From Rachicladosporium sp. CCFEE 5018 (lineage: Eukaryota > Ascomycota > Dothideomycetes > Cladosporiales > Cladosporiaceae): DNA of 64,000 nucleotides. Location: contig KZ111147.1 in assembly GCA_002077045.2 (NCBI GenBank), forward strand, positions 1 through 64,000, written 5' to 3'. Shown one piece after another: positions 9,109-20,615 of the stretch (within the stretch, counting starts at the first letter, position 1; the number at the start of each line of letters is the position of its first letter). The position numbers and the translations under genes were made by a program. The notes under the pieces are model-generated. The model saw only the letters and a list, made by a program, of their open reading frames with translations, ran no database searches and had not been told where the DNA came from.

Positions 9109-11343
9109 TCACCCCACCTTCCAATTTGCAACTCCCTTGAAATCGCAACTCCAGCTCTTCCCGTGCCTATTAGTCCACTCCTCAGCCCTCAAGCCCCTCC
9201 CATCCCGTTTGCAAAACTCCGAAAGCGCCACAATGGCAACATCCTCGCCCGGTCCACCGAGATCCCGGACCGGGACGTCAAGCCACCACACACCGTCCTT
9301 GTGATTCATGGCCTGATAGCCCTTGTGCTTGTCGTCCTTTAGAGCACTGCAGTTGAGGAGATAAGTATAAGGAGCGCCTTTGCCCTGTCGCACGGGATCC
9401 CAGTGGGGGCAGACTTTCTGAAACATGAAGCGGGCTGTCGGTCCGGGAAGGGTGGAGGGGAGGATGGGGTTGGCTATCGGGGTGAAGGAGTTCGGAGCGA
9501 AGCCTTCTTCCGAAGCAGTACCTTTGTTGCTATAAAGATCCGTTAGTTGTCCGTACAAGAAGAACTCAACAGATCTAAGAATAACTTACACAAGACAGCC
9601 AGTGCCATTTGGTTGGCCACGGGAATACTGTTCATAGCTCACTACTCGTCCATCCTCACGGAACTGCTTCGTATCATCGCTTGGGAAGTGATCGGTGCCG
9701 AAGTCTGCGTTTGACTGCGTGAACCGCTCCGGGCTGAACTTCTTCGTATACAGCGGCCCTTCTTTCTGCACATGTCCTGCACCCCAACAGGGATCGATGA
9801 GCTTCCACACGCCGCCATCGATCTTCACGGCGTTCCAGGCATGGGTTGACTTGAATGCTGGAATAGCCTGACCGGGGGCGAGAGGACTGTGGCCGTAGCC
9901 TTTGCTAGCGCCAGAGACGACGAAACATTCCAGTCCAGCCTTGATGGCGAGGGTGGAGAACAGACCAGCATACCCCTCACACACTGCGAGTCCGGAATTC
10001 AGGGTACTTGCAGGTGTTGAAGGCTTCACGTTGTCATTGAAGAAGGCCACCACATCATAAGCGATGTTGTGGTGCAGCCAGGTAAAGATTGCTCGTGCTT
10101 TGTCGGTCGCACTTGGAAAGGGTGAAGTCAATTGGTTAGCCAGCCAGCCGATGTCGGTGGAAGGTATACTCTCACGCGGGAAGCGAGCGGCGTGAGCATC
10201 AGGCGCAGAGAAGTCGCGGCAGTGGAGGCACGCGCCCGGCAGGTCTTGTATCTGTGGAGCAGGACCAAACGCCGCCGACTTCGGCTTCGAAGCTTGCAAC
10301 GCGCTAAGATCGGGTTTCGATGCTGTGGGAAGTGGTGGCGGAGGGCCGTTGATTGCTGGCGTCGAGCCCGGACGCGCGCCAGGAAGCGCTGGAGACTTTG
10401 TAGCTGTGTTGCCGAAGCCCAACTCGAGCGCGGATCGTTTCGGTGGTGGTGCTGCGATCTGCCTGGTGGCAGGCGGCGGGATTGGTACTGCGCTGAAGCC
10501 GTCACTGCCTCGTCTCACGTCGTGAGAAGCACCATTAGTGACAGGCGCGCCGTTCGACGCTACCCGTGACAATTCCCCACTTCGACTCGCCACAGGTCTT
10601 GCAGCAGTTCTCGAAGGCAGACTTGGACCCTTATCTCGTCGTAGTGTATTCGGCAGTAAACTCGAACTCGACCCCTTTCTAGCAGCAGCCTGTCGATCCT
10701 TCAAAGCTTGAGCGTCCTTCTCCTCCTGCGTCCGCTTGGGAGGCAGAGCAGGCAATTTCGATGCATCGAACTCCGGCGCTTTGATGGCGTACTGGCTCCC
10801 CGAAGTCACAGACGTCCCGTTCGACCGCCCAGAAACAGCAGAGAAATTCGTCCCGATCGAGCCGATCGACTCCTGTGACTCTCGCCGCGTAAGCTGCATC
10901 TCAGACGGCCGGCGAGAGCCATTCGATGGCGTTGCTGAGGGCCTTCTCGGTGGCAAAGCAGGCGAGAATTGCATTGACGGCGTCCGAGACGGTAGCGGCG
11001 GGCCTTGCGAGCTTCCGTTCGAAGTCCTCGGAGGTAGCGCAGGTCGTGAGATCCCGTCCATGCCGTTTGCTGCAGCGCCATCGATGGGTGGCGGCGCCGG
11101 GTGATTGCCAATGCCTTCTCCGTTGATTGTAGCATGATCTCGTAATGGTGGATTGTTTGCTGTTGCCACTCGGTTAGGTAGATCCGGCCGCATGGGCAGT
11201 CCTGGCTTAGGCGCTGGTGGTGGTGGGCGCGGTCGAGGGGTACTAGGATACTGAACCTTGGGATTGTCGCGGACGTGTGAGAGTTGCAGCGCTGCTTTGC
11301 GCTCGGCGAGAGTCATCGGGCGAGGCTCTTCTACGTCCGCCAT
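9109..11343 (-). CDS. Transglutaminase-like (Cyk3/kyphoscoliosis-peptidase type) protein
   Basis: Exons 11343-9590 and 9529-9109 with a 60-bp intron (GTAAGT...ATAG) encode 724 residues. The first ~400 are Pro/Ser-rich with polyproline runs (PPPPAPKPG, PPLPSRTP), suited to SH3 binding; no SH3 domain itself was seen. A transglutaminase-like fold follows, with Cys near 455 (GLAVCEGYAGLF), His near 501 (STHAWNAV) and Asp near 517 (WKLIDPCWG): the complete Cys-His-Asp triad. The region after the intron resembles the C-terminal beta-rich part of this family. S. cerevisiae and S. pombe Cyk3 act in the cytokinetic ring and septum formation; they carry an N-terminal SH3, which this protein lacks, so equating them is inference. 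The ATG at 11343 begins MADVEEPRPMTLAERK. Upstream codons in the same frame lack an ATG. Confidence 0.82.
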
Positions 11344-12231
11344 CGTGGGGTTCGCTTGGTGGGCTTGGCTAGATATGAAGGCCAGCTTAGTGCGATGTTC
11401 TAGATCTGGCGCGCCGATTTGGGTAGACTTTGAATGCTGCTGGCCTGTCCGACCGATAGTAGGGCACACCTCCTTCAGATTGCGATGACAAGACGTCCAG
11501 GAGCAGATGCGAGATCATGCAATGGCCAGCCAAGTGTTTGCTACTATCCTCAAGCTTCACGACGCGTAAGCCGCTGCGAGATGGTCATACTAGGGAGATT
11601 GTGTCGAGACTTCCTATTGATATGGAGACGTAGAATTTGGCCACAGGAAACTGAGTATTTAGAGTACATGATGGCTTCTCTCGAAGGGCTTCTGGATTCA
11701 GCAACTGTACATGGAGGTAGTGGCAGGCCACCATCCTGCAGGAGCGCGAGGCACAGCCTCTAGCGCGAGCTTGTTTCGTCGATGGGGCTGTGTCACCAAA
11801 GGGACACTCGGAATATACATCTGCATGCATTGCGCTCGACGAGGCACAGACGAGAACAAATGCATGATCGCTCAAGAGATCAAATTGACACGGTGCGAGG
11901 TGCGAAGTTGACATGCAAGTACGAAAAGAGCATTACATCGTGTGACCTGCCCACCAAATCCCTTTCATCAAACTCAAGTCGCCCGTACCTCTCTTCAACA
12001 TCTTACTCCCCTCTATTGCGCATTGTTTACGCTTCGCTGTTGAGACACGGAAAAGAGCCTGTAAGAAAGTCTCGTGTCGCATCGTGCCGAAATTTCCACT
12101 CCTCCCAGCGTCAGCACTGCGACCCAGTGATCACCCAAAAATCTCCACCGAGACCAAGTTGCTTGATTCCTCGCTTGCTGCCAGCACACTGTCATCCTCG
12201 GTGCACGTCTTCCCAACTCATCACTTCGCCG
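11344..12231. other. Intergenic, promoter of transglutaminase-like gene
   Basis: Between two minus-strand genes. The half nearer 12.2 kb is pyrimidine-rich on the plus strand. No gene could be supported; frames are short and compositional. Confidence 0.5.
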
Positions 12232-14402
12232 CTATCGCTTCCTTTTCTTCCCACCCGTTGCGCCCTGAGCAGGTGCCAGGAACAGGGCTCCGTTCGCCGG
12301 CCCCGCCACCGCACCCATCATCCCACCGTTCACACTCCCCATGCCCTCATTGCCATCCATCGACATACCCTCCACACTCCCATCTTCGCCCTTCTTGACG
12401 CCGACGCCCATATGACGTCCATACCTACCGCGTCGCCCATTGCCCTCATCTTCTGACACGCAACCCTCATGTCCGATCCCAGCGTCCTTGCATCGCCCGC
12501 AAGGGCGCTGACGGTCGCAGCCTTTCTTGCTCTTGCGGCAACGCTGGCAGCGCGGTTTCGAGGAGAGGTCCTCTTCATCCGGATTGAGGAGAGAGTGGGA
12601 GAAGGTGATCGTCGAGGCCGAGGCGAGGGAAGGCTTGCGAGATTGCGAGGGGAGAGAAGCGGGTGACATCGGGACCTTGGCTGAAGGTGGAAAGGTGTGG
12701 GAATGTAGGGCAGTAGTGAGAGGTCGAGGCTTCGGCTTAGCCATCGACATCGAGCGAGGCCGGGCCATGGTGTCGCTCATGTTAGTGGGGAGGGATGGTA
12801 GACGAGGCTTTGGCTTTGACTTGCTAGTTCGGCGCTGCGTCGATGCATCGGGCATGACTTCGTCGCTATCACCCTTGAACGTTCCGTCACGGTGGTCATC
12901 ATAGTCATCTGCGCTGGTGTTGTCGCTGTGCAACTCGGTCTTCACACGCTGCTTCTTCCGCGCAGGTCCAACATCGTTCTTCGGCCAGCGCGGCACAGCC
13001 GGGAGTCCAGCTCGCTCGCTTGAGTTCTCGATGTCATCTTCCTCGTCCTCCTCATCTGATGAGGCTGCCTCAGCCTTGCCGCTGAGTGCATCATCAACGG
13101 TGGACGTCGATGTCCGTCCATGAGAGGAGAAATTCGAGGCGTTGCCCAGGCGCATGAGCTGAATAGCAACGTCTTCATCGGAGATCACGCTGCCGTTTGT
13201 TGGGTCAGGCGTAGGCATGATGCCGCTTCCGCTGTAGCGAGCTGGTGGGTAGTACGTCGCACTTGGCCGGCCACCCCTCAGCTGTCGAGGTGGAGGCGGG
13301 AACTGACCATATCCATTGGCAGGTACGCCAGGGTGAGCGAAATGCGCACTGCCGTGACTCTGCGGAGATGGCAGTGGTTGCGTGTATGAGAACGTCTGCT
13401 GGTTGTTGTAGGCGTATGGCGAGGCCATTTGACCTGGACCGCCACGACGCTGCGGAGACAGCGAAGAGATCGAAGCACTCATGGGTACTTGTGGAGGAAC
13501 GAAGAGAGGCAGTTCCTAGATCTTGTCAGCTTGCGTGACATACTCACGATGATAGCATCACTTACCGAACTCTCGAACGCCCGCTTTCGCCTACCGCCCT
13601 CAACGATATTGTCAACACTGATCTCAGCATTGACGAGCTCCGTCTTCGACCTGCGCGAGCTAGTCACAGATCCATTCCCACCATCATCGCTACTATACCC
13701 ATCATTCTCTGCACCAGCAATCGCATCCTTGCTCTTTGGCTTGCGTGCCTTCCCGCCAGGAGCAGCAGACACACTGCGTCGACCATACTCGGAACGAGGA
13801 GACATGCTACGAGTCCCTGTGCGAGTAGTCTTCGCAGGCGAGTGTGCGTGGCTGGCTGCGCGCACCTCAAACGGTGCGCCAAGCGTAGGCTTCTTGGGCG
13901 AAGTAGTATGCGCTCGTTCTTGCTGAACGACTGGAGGCGGCTTGACACCTCTGACATGAATAACCATGTCGTTGTCGAAGTTGTCGTAGGCTGCAATGAT
14001 GCTGATGCCCTCCTTGCTCTCGAAGCTGACACCGTACTCGTACAAGCCGTAGAAGTTCTTGACGGTCGTTATGATTGACTCGGTGGTATCGTGAGGTGAT
14101 ATGATGACCCTCATGGGCAACCGCGCTTGGATGCGGGAGTCGTGATCGTCGATTAATTGGAAGATCACTTGCTTCTGGTTCTTCTTGACGGGCGACGTCC
14201 TCGGGTAGCCGGAACCGCCGGCGACAGCGTTGCTGGCTCGCATAGGCCGCTGGAAGTTGTTCATATCACCATGACCGCCTCTGTAGCCATTGTGAGGGTG
14301 TTCGTATCGTCTTGTATGCTGATGCGAATCCTGCTGCTGGTTGCCCACCATGGTGCGATTACCTGACGGTGCGTCACCAGTCAGCATATTGCTGAGGTCC
14401 AT
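12232..14402 (-). CDS. Zn2Cys6 protein with C-terminal zinc cluster and N-terminal PB1-like domain
   Basis: Exons 14402-13566 and 13515-12232 joined over a 50-bp intron (GTAAGT...CTAG) encode 706 residues. Residues ~79-152 form a compact conserved domain (VIFQLIDDHDSRIQARLPM then TTVKNFYGLYEYGVSFE) with a ubiquitin/PB1-like hydrophobic pattern; this fold assignment is inference. The zinc cluster lies at about 602-631: CX2CX6CX5CX2CX9C with basic RKSKKG between Cys2 and Cys3, as in GAL4-type DNA-binding domains. The middle is Ser/Pro-rich with an acidic stretch (SSDEEDEEDDIE) and a basic KKQR. The protein ends KKRKR, a likely nuclear localisation signal. Most Zn2Cys6 regulators have the cluster near the N-terminus and a fungal-TF middle homology region; both are absent here. 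A nuclear DNA-binding role is likely; targets are unknown. Confidence 0.8.
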
Positions 14403-17021
14403 ATTGCCACCCAGATATAGCTCTTGCCCACAGCGAGGTGCGCTATACTGTGTTGAAGTCGACTGCAGGTTGTGTGAACTCGATAGGGTGCTTGGCCGAA
14501 GGTCGCCGTCGTCGGCGCAACACAGGCGGCTGTGCGGAGACCGACAGCGTCAACGAGGTATTGGACAGTCTGCAATGATATAAGTGAGCTTCTGTCACTC
14601 AGACTCGGTTCTAATAGCAGTAGGGTAGGCTGACGAATGATAGCAAGGCAGAATAAGCACGATGGGTTGTAGCGCTTCCACCCGCCCGCCGCCAGGCGGT
14701 GCTGGGCTGAGGACAGGGAGGCAGTTGTCTCTGTACGTCAATGACAGTATGGTGCTTCTTTCGATAACTTACCTCAATCGCCTGCTATCCGACTACTCTG
14801 CCACCAAGTAGCAAGTCGTTCTGATGTCGCTGGCCCCAAGCCTCGCTGTCGCCAGTCAGCTCGCCAGTCGGGCGAGCAAGGGAGAGCAGCGAAGTCGCTA
14901 TTTCTCACTTCACGGCAGAGAAGCGAAGTCAACCAATCACCTAGTCACGAAAGTCAGTACGTCGAATAATAAGTTGTATCAGAAGCGTATGACAAGGCAA
15001 TGGTGTGGGGAGAAGAAAGGAAGCGAATGTGTGCGAGAGGAAGTCATGTGCGGGCTGGCTTGCGTGGTGTGGGCTGGCGCGAGCCAACAAGCTGGTCATC
15101 TGGGCGCCCGGAACACATGCAATATCACGCTGCATTCTTGAGACATCATTTCAGGCGCTGGCTTAATCCAGCATTGATTGATGCGACCAGTAGTATTGCG
15201 ATGGAATGGCGAGTATAGCATAGTGGCCACGACTCCAATGGCTACCTCAGCAACCTCTAGGCAAAAGGTCACAGTAAGCGCCTCTCCAAATCATCCTACC
15301 GAAACAAAGCTGCGATATGTACTCCCCTCTCGCTACTCCCACGCATAGCGCATCATCATATGATAACCCGCAGAATACCCTCGAGAAATCAGCGCAGTGC
15401 AAGTCCTTCCCCCACCAAGCTGCAGCGCATCACCGTCTTTCTCACCTGCCCGTCTAGCTCCAAGTTCGAAGTCGCAAAGCGCCATGCGCGCCAATCAGAG
15501 CGGGGCCACGCTCGCGCAACACCGCTTCCTTTGCCCTGACTATATGCGCGTGGTGAGATGCGTGGTTCTGTGAGTGAGGCACGAAGCGATGGATATTATG
15601 AGACTGGATGTCTTGCGTTTGTGGCTCAAGTTCGGCGAGTGTTGCCGCGGACACACAGGGCGTGCGCTTTGTGTTACGGCTGTGCTTGGGGCAGGCTGAT
15701 CTAGGTTTTGGCGCTGCTGCAGGCAGAGCGAGTGAGATGCAAGGTGAGTGTTTCTGGATGGATGATCGATGTCAGTAGTGGGGGCTGCTGGGTGTTTGTG
15801 CAGATGCTGTGGACATATATGATCGCGATGGTGCAGAGGAGATTCGTTCTTATGTCAATTGACTGTTACCTTCTGTGCGCGTGCAGAGCGCAATCTGCGC
15901 ATCAATTATCGCTTTACGGCATGGTAAGTTGGCTTGATCCCGGCAATGGCTTTCGCTGAGCTCTCGGCTCGAGTGACTTTCGACTTGGGTGTCCGGCAAA
16001 GTAGTTCATCCTGTCTCGCAGTACACCAGCCGTGAGCAATCGCAAACGGGCTTCATCGTCGCGCTTGCCATTATTGGCGCTCTCGCCGAAATGTTCCATG
16101 AGTACATGTACGTTGCCTAAGACTCCATGTTTGTGATGGATTTGCATAATTGTTATGTCTCCTCAGCGATATCGCATGCGCATGCGCCTCGGGGCTCGAT
16201 GGCGGGATGCATCGGTGCATCGCTCGGTCTAGCCCCGTTTCAGCAGTCGGTGGAGTGCGTCAACGATTGGCAGAGCTGGCAGCGTCGCGCACATGCAACA
16301 ACGCATCAGATCGTGTCGCGGATCGTTGTTGATGATCATAGCCGGTGATGATGGGCATTGAAGCTCATCATGATGCTGCATTCGTTGTTTCTTGAGCCGC
16401 TTGATCGAAGGTGTAATGGTCACGTGAAGCGCGGCACTTTTCGTGTTCGGAAGCTTTGATCGTGCAGAATGCGTGCGAAGCTGTCAAAAGGCTGTACGAC
16501 GGCCGCAATGAGGTGCTTACAATGTCTTTGACCCAATGAGTATTATCAGTAGTAGTGAGTGTTTCTCTCGCTGATTTATGAGCGATATGGTGCGACACCT
16601 GAGGCCGTGCGTGAAGTAATTGTGATTTCAGCAGCTTCCAGGGAGACGTGTCGAAACTTGACATCATCCCCGGATTTCGAGCTTGCGGATCTCTCCGAAG
16701 CTCGCCCGTCGCTTCCATGTTTTGGCAGATCAACAATCTCACTTGACGACCACCTCTGACCACCTACCACTACACCAGTATTGCATACCGACAACAGCGA
16801 CACGCCGAGCAGCGACTACAGCCTCATCACCAACGCTGTGAGAGGATTTGAACAGCACCCTGCCCTCTGGACGCGCATGCACCGCGTGTGGTAGTCCACC
16901 TGAGCGTGTCTCGCAGTGAGCTCCTATTGCGCCAACATCACGACAAGGTGCAATACACGCCGCACGACCGCTCCGATCAACGACAACAGCTCACTGGGGT
17001 ACTCTGAGCACGCAATATATA
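14403..17021. promoter_or_regulatory. Long divergent intergenic region, Zn2Cys6 gene / cyclin B
   Basis: 2.6 kb between two genes transcribed away from each other. It probably holds both promoters and 5' UTRs. A CCAATCA box is at 14933-14939 (plus), a site type bound by the Hap complex whose Hap5 subunit is encoded at 59.5-60.4 kb. A perfect 14-bp palindrome of alternating purine/pyrimidine, CGCATGCGCATGCG, is at 16173-16186. No ORF here resembles a protein, and no RNA gene was recognised. Confidence 0.45.
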
Positions 17022-19076
17022 ATGGACGCAAAGGTTGGTCACCCCCCCCCTTCCCTCGCCTCACTGCCCTCACTCGTGAAATCTTGGCGGCGGCGGCGGC
17101 GAGCATATGTGATGACCATATCGACTACTCGTGGGCACACGATATCTGCCGGAATCGCCAGCTCATCCTGTACACGAGCATCAATGACCGAAGTATCCTC
17201 AACGCAAGCAAAAAAAGCTCACCTCACTGCCCTTTTCCCCCAAATGATGATCAAAACATTGACCTTTCCCTCACAGCCCCAGAGACCACGCGCATTGCGC
17301 GTGCACGACGAGAACATGCCTCCTCCAGCAATCAATGCCGCTGGCAACGCAAAGACCCTCCACCAGCGCACCAAGTCAGTGCCTGCGTTCGCAACCTTCG
17401 ATAATGTCAAGGCTGCCAACAAGAAGGTGCTCGGCGAGGCCAATGCGAACGTCAAACTCACACAGCCATCGAAGGACGACTCGGCGCTCGACAAGAAGAA
17501 GGTTGCTGGTGTCGAGGTTGTCAAGGTGGCTGCCACATTCACGCGTCCAGCTACGCGTCCGCTCGGGTCGAAGAGCTTCTCCCACAACACCATGCCCTCG
17601 GCGATCACCCCAGCAGCAAACTTTGCACCTGCTGCTCCTCAGTCACAGACCATCGAGGCCGTCGCGGAGCAGGCCAAGAAGGTGACAGCCAAGAAGAGTA
17701 CGAAGGTATTGAGGGAGACGGACAACGCCGTACCCAAGGAGGTTGTGCCGGTTCCAGCAGTGATCTCAACTGCGCCCGCCGCGCCTGTCCAACACCAAAT
17801 CGTCTGCAAGACCGAGACGGTCCCTCTTCGCGACGAGCCTGCACCACGCCCAGTCAGCCATCAGGCCCAAGCGAGCCTACCACCTCCAGTCCAAGCCCAG
17901 CCGTCGCTGCCACCGCATATCGAGCAGCCGTATCTCGCACCTGTTGCTATCGCTACCATTCCTGCTGTTCAGCCGCAGTACGCAGTCACTGCCGTCGCTC
18001 CAGTCCAGCAAGCACACCAGTACTACGACGACACCACGGCAGAGCTCTACTACGATGATGGCAACACCACCGGAAGATCCTTCGGCCTCCGCGGCGATAG
18101 CACTGGCGGCGTCACCACCGTCTACGTCCCCACTGCGAACGATAGAGTCAAGCAAGAGCTTGCCGTTGCGGAGGAGTATGTCGTGGCCACTCGCACACCA
18201 GAGGACATTGAAGATGAGCTGTGGGATACCTCCATGGTGGCCGAGTATGGTGACGAGATCTTCGCCTACATGCGGTCGCTCGAGGCGCGCATGTCACCCA
18301 ATCCGAGGTACATGGAGTCACAGCAAGAGATCCAGTGGTCCATGCGTGCTGTCCTCATCGACTGGGTGGTGCAGGTCCACTCTCGGTTTAACCTACTGCC
18401 GGAGACTCTGTTCCTGACCATCAACTATATCGACCGCTTCTTGTCTTGCAAGATCGTCTCTCTTGGCAAGCTCCAGCTCGTTGGCGCCACTGCCATCTTC
18501 GTTGCCGCGAAGTATGAGGAGGTTAATTGCCCCACCATCCAGGAGATCATCTACATGGTCGATGGCGGCTACACCGTCGACGAGCTGCTCAAGGCCGAGC
18601 GCTTCATGCTGAGCATGCTGCAATTCGAGCTCGGCTGGCCTGGACCGATGAGCTTCCTCCGCCGCATTAGCAAGGCTGATGACTACGACCTTGAGACTCG
18701 CACGCTAGCCAAGTACTTCCTTGAGGTGACCATCATGGATGAGCGCTTCGTAGGTTGCACGCCTAGCTTCCTCGCTGCCGGCGCCCACTGCATGGCTCGT
18801 CTCATGCTGCAGAAGGGTGACTGGGGCCACGCGCATGCTCACTACTCCGGCTACACCTACACCCAGCTTGGCCCACTGCTGCACGCCATCCTCGAGTGCT
18901 GCGAAGACCCGCGCAAGCACCACCTGGCCGTGTTCGAGAAGTACGTCGACAAGAGGTACAAGAAGGCCTCTACCTTTGTCGAGACGGAGATGGGCAAGAA
19001 TTTTCAGCTTCCTCGTGTCGTACGTGGAGCCAGCCTCCCGAGTCCGATCGACGCCCTGCCCAATGGCTGGAGATGA
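17022..19076 (+). CDS. nimE: G2/mitotic B-type cyclin (NIME/Clb type)
   Basis: The uninterrupted frame gives 684 residues. The C-terminal ~270 residues carry a cyclin box: Cyclin_N with MRAVLIDWVVQVHSRF, LFLTINYIDRFLS, LQLVGATAIFVAAKYEE and the Cyclin_C domain starting near AERFMLSMLQFELGWP. MRAVLIDW and KYEE are the CDK-contact signatures of B cyclins. The N-terminal half is Ala/Pro/Val-rich and disordered, the usual place for destruction signals, but no clean RxxLxxxxN box was seen. The first ~87 codons look non-conserved; an alternative model joins MDAK (17022-17033) to the AGA at 17283 by a 249-bp intron ending CCCCAG, giving MDAKRPRALRVHDEN. Role: activates Cdk1 for G2/M, degraded by APC/C. 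It is strongly expected to be single copy. Confidence 0.88.
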   Translation: MDAKVGHPPPSLASLPSLVKSWRRRRRAYVMTISTTRGHTISAGIASSSCTRASMTEVSSTQAKKAHLTALFPQMMIKTLTFPSQPQRPRALRVHDENMPPPAINAAGNAKTLHQRTKSVPAFATFDNVKAANKKVLGEANANVKLTQPSKDDSALDKKKVAGVEVVKVAATFTRPATRPLGSKSFSHNTMPSAITPAANFAPAAPQSQTIEAVAEQAKKVTAKKSTKVLRETDNAVPKEVVPVPAVISTAPAAPVQHQIVCKTETVPLRDEPAPRPVSHQAQASLPPPVQAQPSLPPHIEQPYLAPVAIATIPAVQPQYAVTAVAPVQQAHQYYDDTTAELYYDDGNTTGRSFGLRGDSTGGVTTVYVPTANDRVKQELAVAEEYVVATRTPEDIEDELWDTSMVAEYGDEIFAYMRSLEARMSPNPRYMESQQEIQWSMRAVLIDWVVQVHSRFNLLPETLFLTINYIDRFLSCKIVSLGKLQLVGATAIFVAAKYEEVNCPTIQEIIYMVDGGYTVDELLKAERFMLSMLQFELGWPGPMSFLRRISKADDYDLETRTLAKYFLEVTIMDERFVGCTPSFLAAGAHCMARLMLQKGDWGHAHAHYSGYTYTQLGPLLHAILECCEDPRKHHLAVFEKYVDKRYKKASTFVETEMGKNFQLPRVVRGASLPSPIDALPNGWR

Positions 19077-20615
19077 AGCGTTGCACAGCGTCTCCCGGCA
19101 ACACAACATCACTCGTAGTATCATGCGTCCGCTCACCCGAGCGGGCTGACCACACGATCATTGCTATACGCAATCACTACATCTCGCAGCATGAGCAAGC
19201 TGCGTAAACTCGGCTCTTGTATCTGACCACGTCGTCCGAAAAGCGAAAGGCTAAGTAGGAGACAGTGCGACGACTAGCTTACCTTCCTTAATAACCATCA
19301 CACGACAGGACTGCATTACACGGTGCATTGGACTGGGGACATCGGAAACCTGACGACTTGCCACGAAAACACCCACGACGAAACGAACAAAACAATAGAG
19401 CTCTTTATGCTCGCTCTATCAGCCTGACGCCCGATCTTCATTGCGGTCACTGCCGGGCTGAGCTGAGTTGTACATTCTTGCTCTTCCCTTCTTCTTGCCC
19501 TCTGATCACTGGAGTGGACTCGGCTAGGGTATCGGCATTGGGTTGGAGTTGCTTGGGCATCGGCTTTCGTATGGAACGGAGGAGTTTGGGCCCTTCTTTC
19601 GTGGGCTTTCTTGCTTGAGATACCAGACTGGACGGGAGTTTGCTAGCTTGCTGGGAGAGGAATTGGTGTGACTCTTGCTGCGTCTCGGACTGCTTATCTC
19701 TACTTCTGTGGAGGCAGCGCCTTGGGTAGTAGCGTAGGGGTGGAGGGTAGAATAGTGGAAGAATCGTTGCTCGTCACCGTTGTGCCTCTTGCATCGCGCG
19801 AACCTATGTCGATGACCATCGAGTCATGTTCTCCATGCACTCGAGCTGTTGAGCTTACCGCTTCTGGCCCCTACATACGATCCGCCCGTCGAGCGGAAAG
19901 CAAGATGCATCAGTTGAAGCACAAGTACTGAAGGCGCACGACTCTGCGTACACAAAGACTCTGCCTCATATCGATACTCTCACCTGCCAGACCCTTCACA
20001 TGTCCCCCGAAACAACATTATTTACGATCTCTGGATCGTCGGCATCATCAATCCAAAGATAGCCCGATCCGCGTCCCCACTTCTTCACAATCACCCCACC
20101 AAAACGCCCAGCCAAAACACCTCGCTCCTTTCGGCTTTCCATTGAAAAGCGATGCAGGTACCACCTCGATAGCAATCAACTGGCCCGAACTACCAACAAG
20201 CCACCATCTGCGAGGCTGAATGTAAGTCTCACGGCTTTCCGACACGGAAGCCCGAGCGGCATGGCGGTTTCTGGAGCTGAAACACTGATGCGGCTCTCCA
20301 TTGGAAGGTCCGAAGGTTCTTCTCAGGGCAAAGGTACCCGTAAGGTGACCTGCGGGCCTCACGGGATCGAGCTACTGTATGCAATGTGGGTGAGGTGCAT
20401 ATTCGTGGGCTTGGGCGGATTTCTCTTTTGTAGTGTCTTACACCGCTGAATCTCTCTTCCCGTGATCACATATCTCCCACTCTCTACCCAAGCACAGGAC
20501 GATTGAAAAGTGAAAGACTAGCAGTAAGATACATAGATCAGTATCGAAAGGACCACCAGGGACTCACACCGCTCCGCAGCCTTACAAGACACTCCCACCA
20601 CATCAAATCGCAATC
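19077..20615. other. Intergenic, cyclin B / SDR reductase
   Basis: 1.5 kb containing the cyclin 3' UTR and the promoter of the SDR gene. A minus-strand stretch at ~20.05-20.36 kb has a protein-like look but is broken between frames and was not annotated. Confidence 0.45.

Noticed and set aside
20048..20362. Minus-strand segment with protein-like GRFGGVIVKKWGRGSG stretch
   Set aside because: Changes frame, lacks a start, and shows no family match; could be a relic but cannot be supported.
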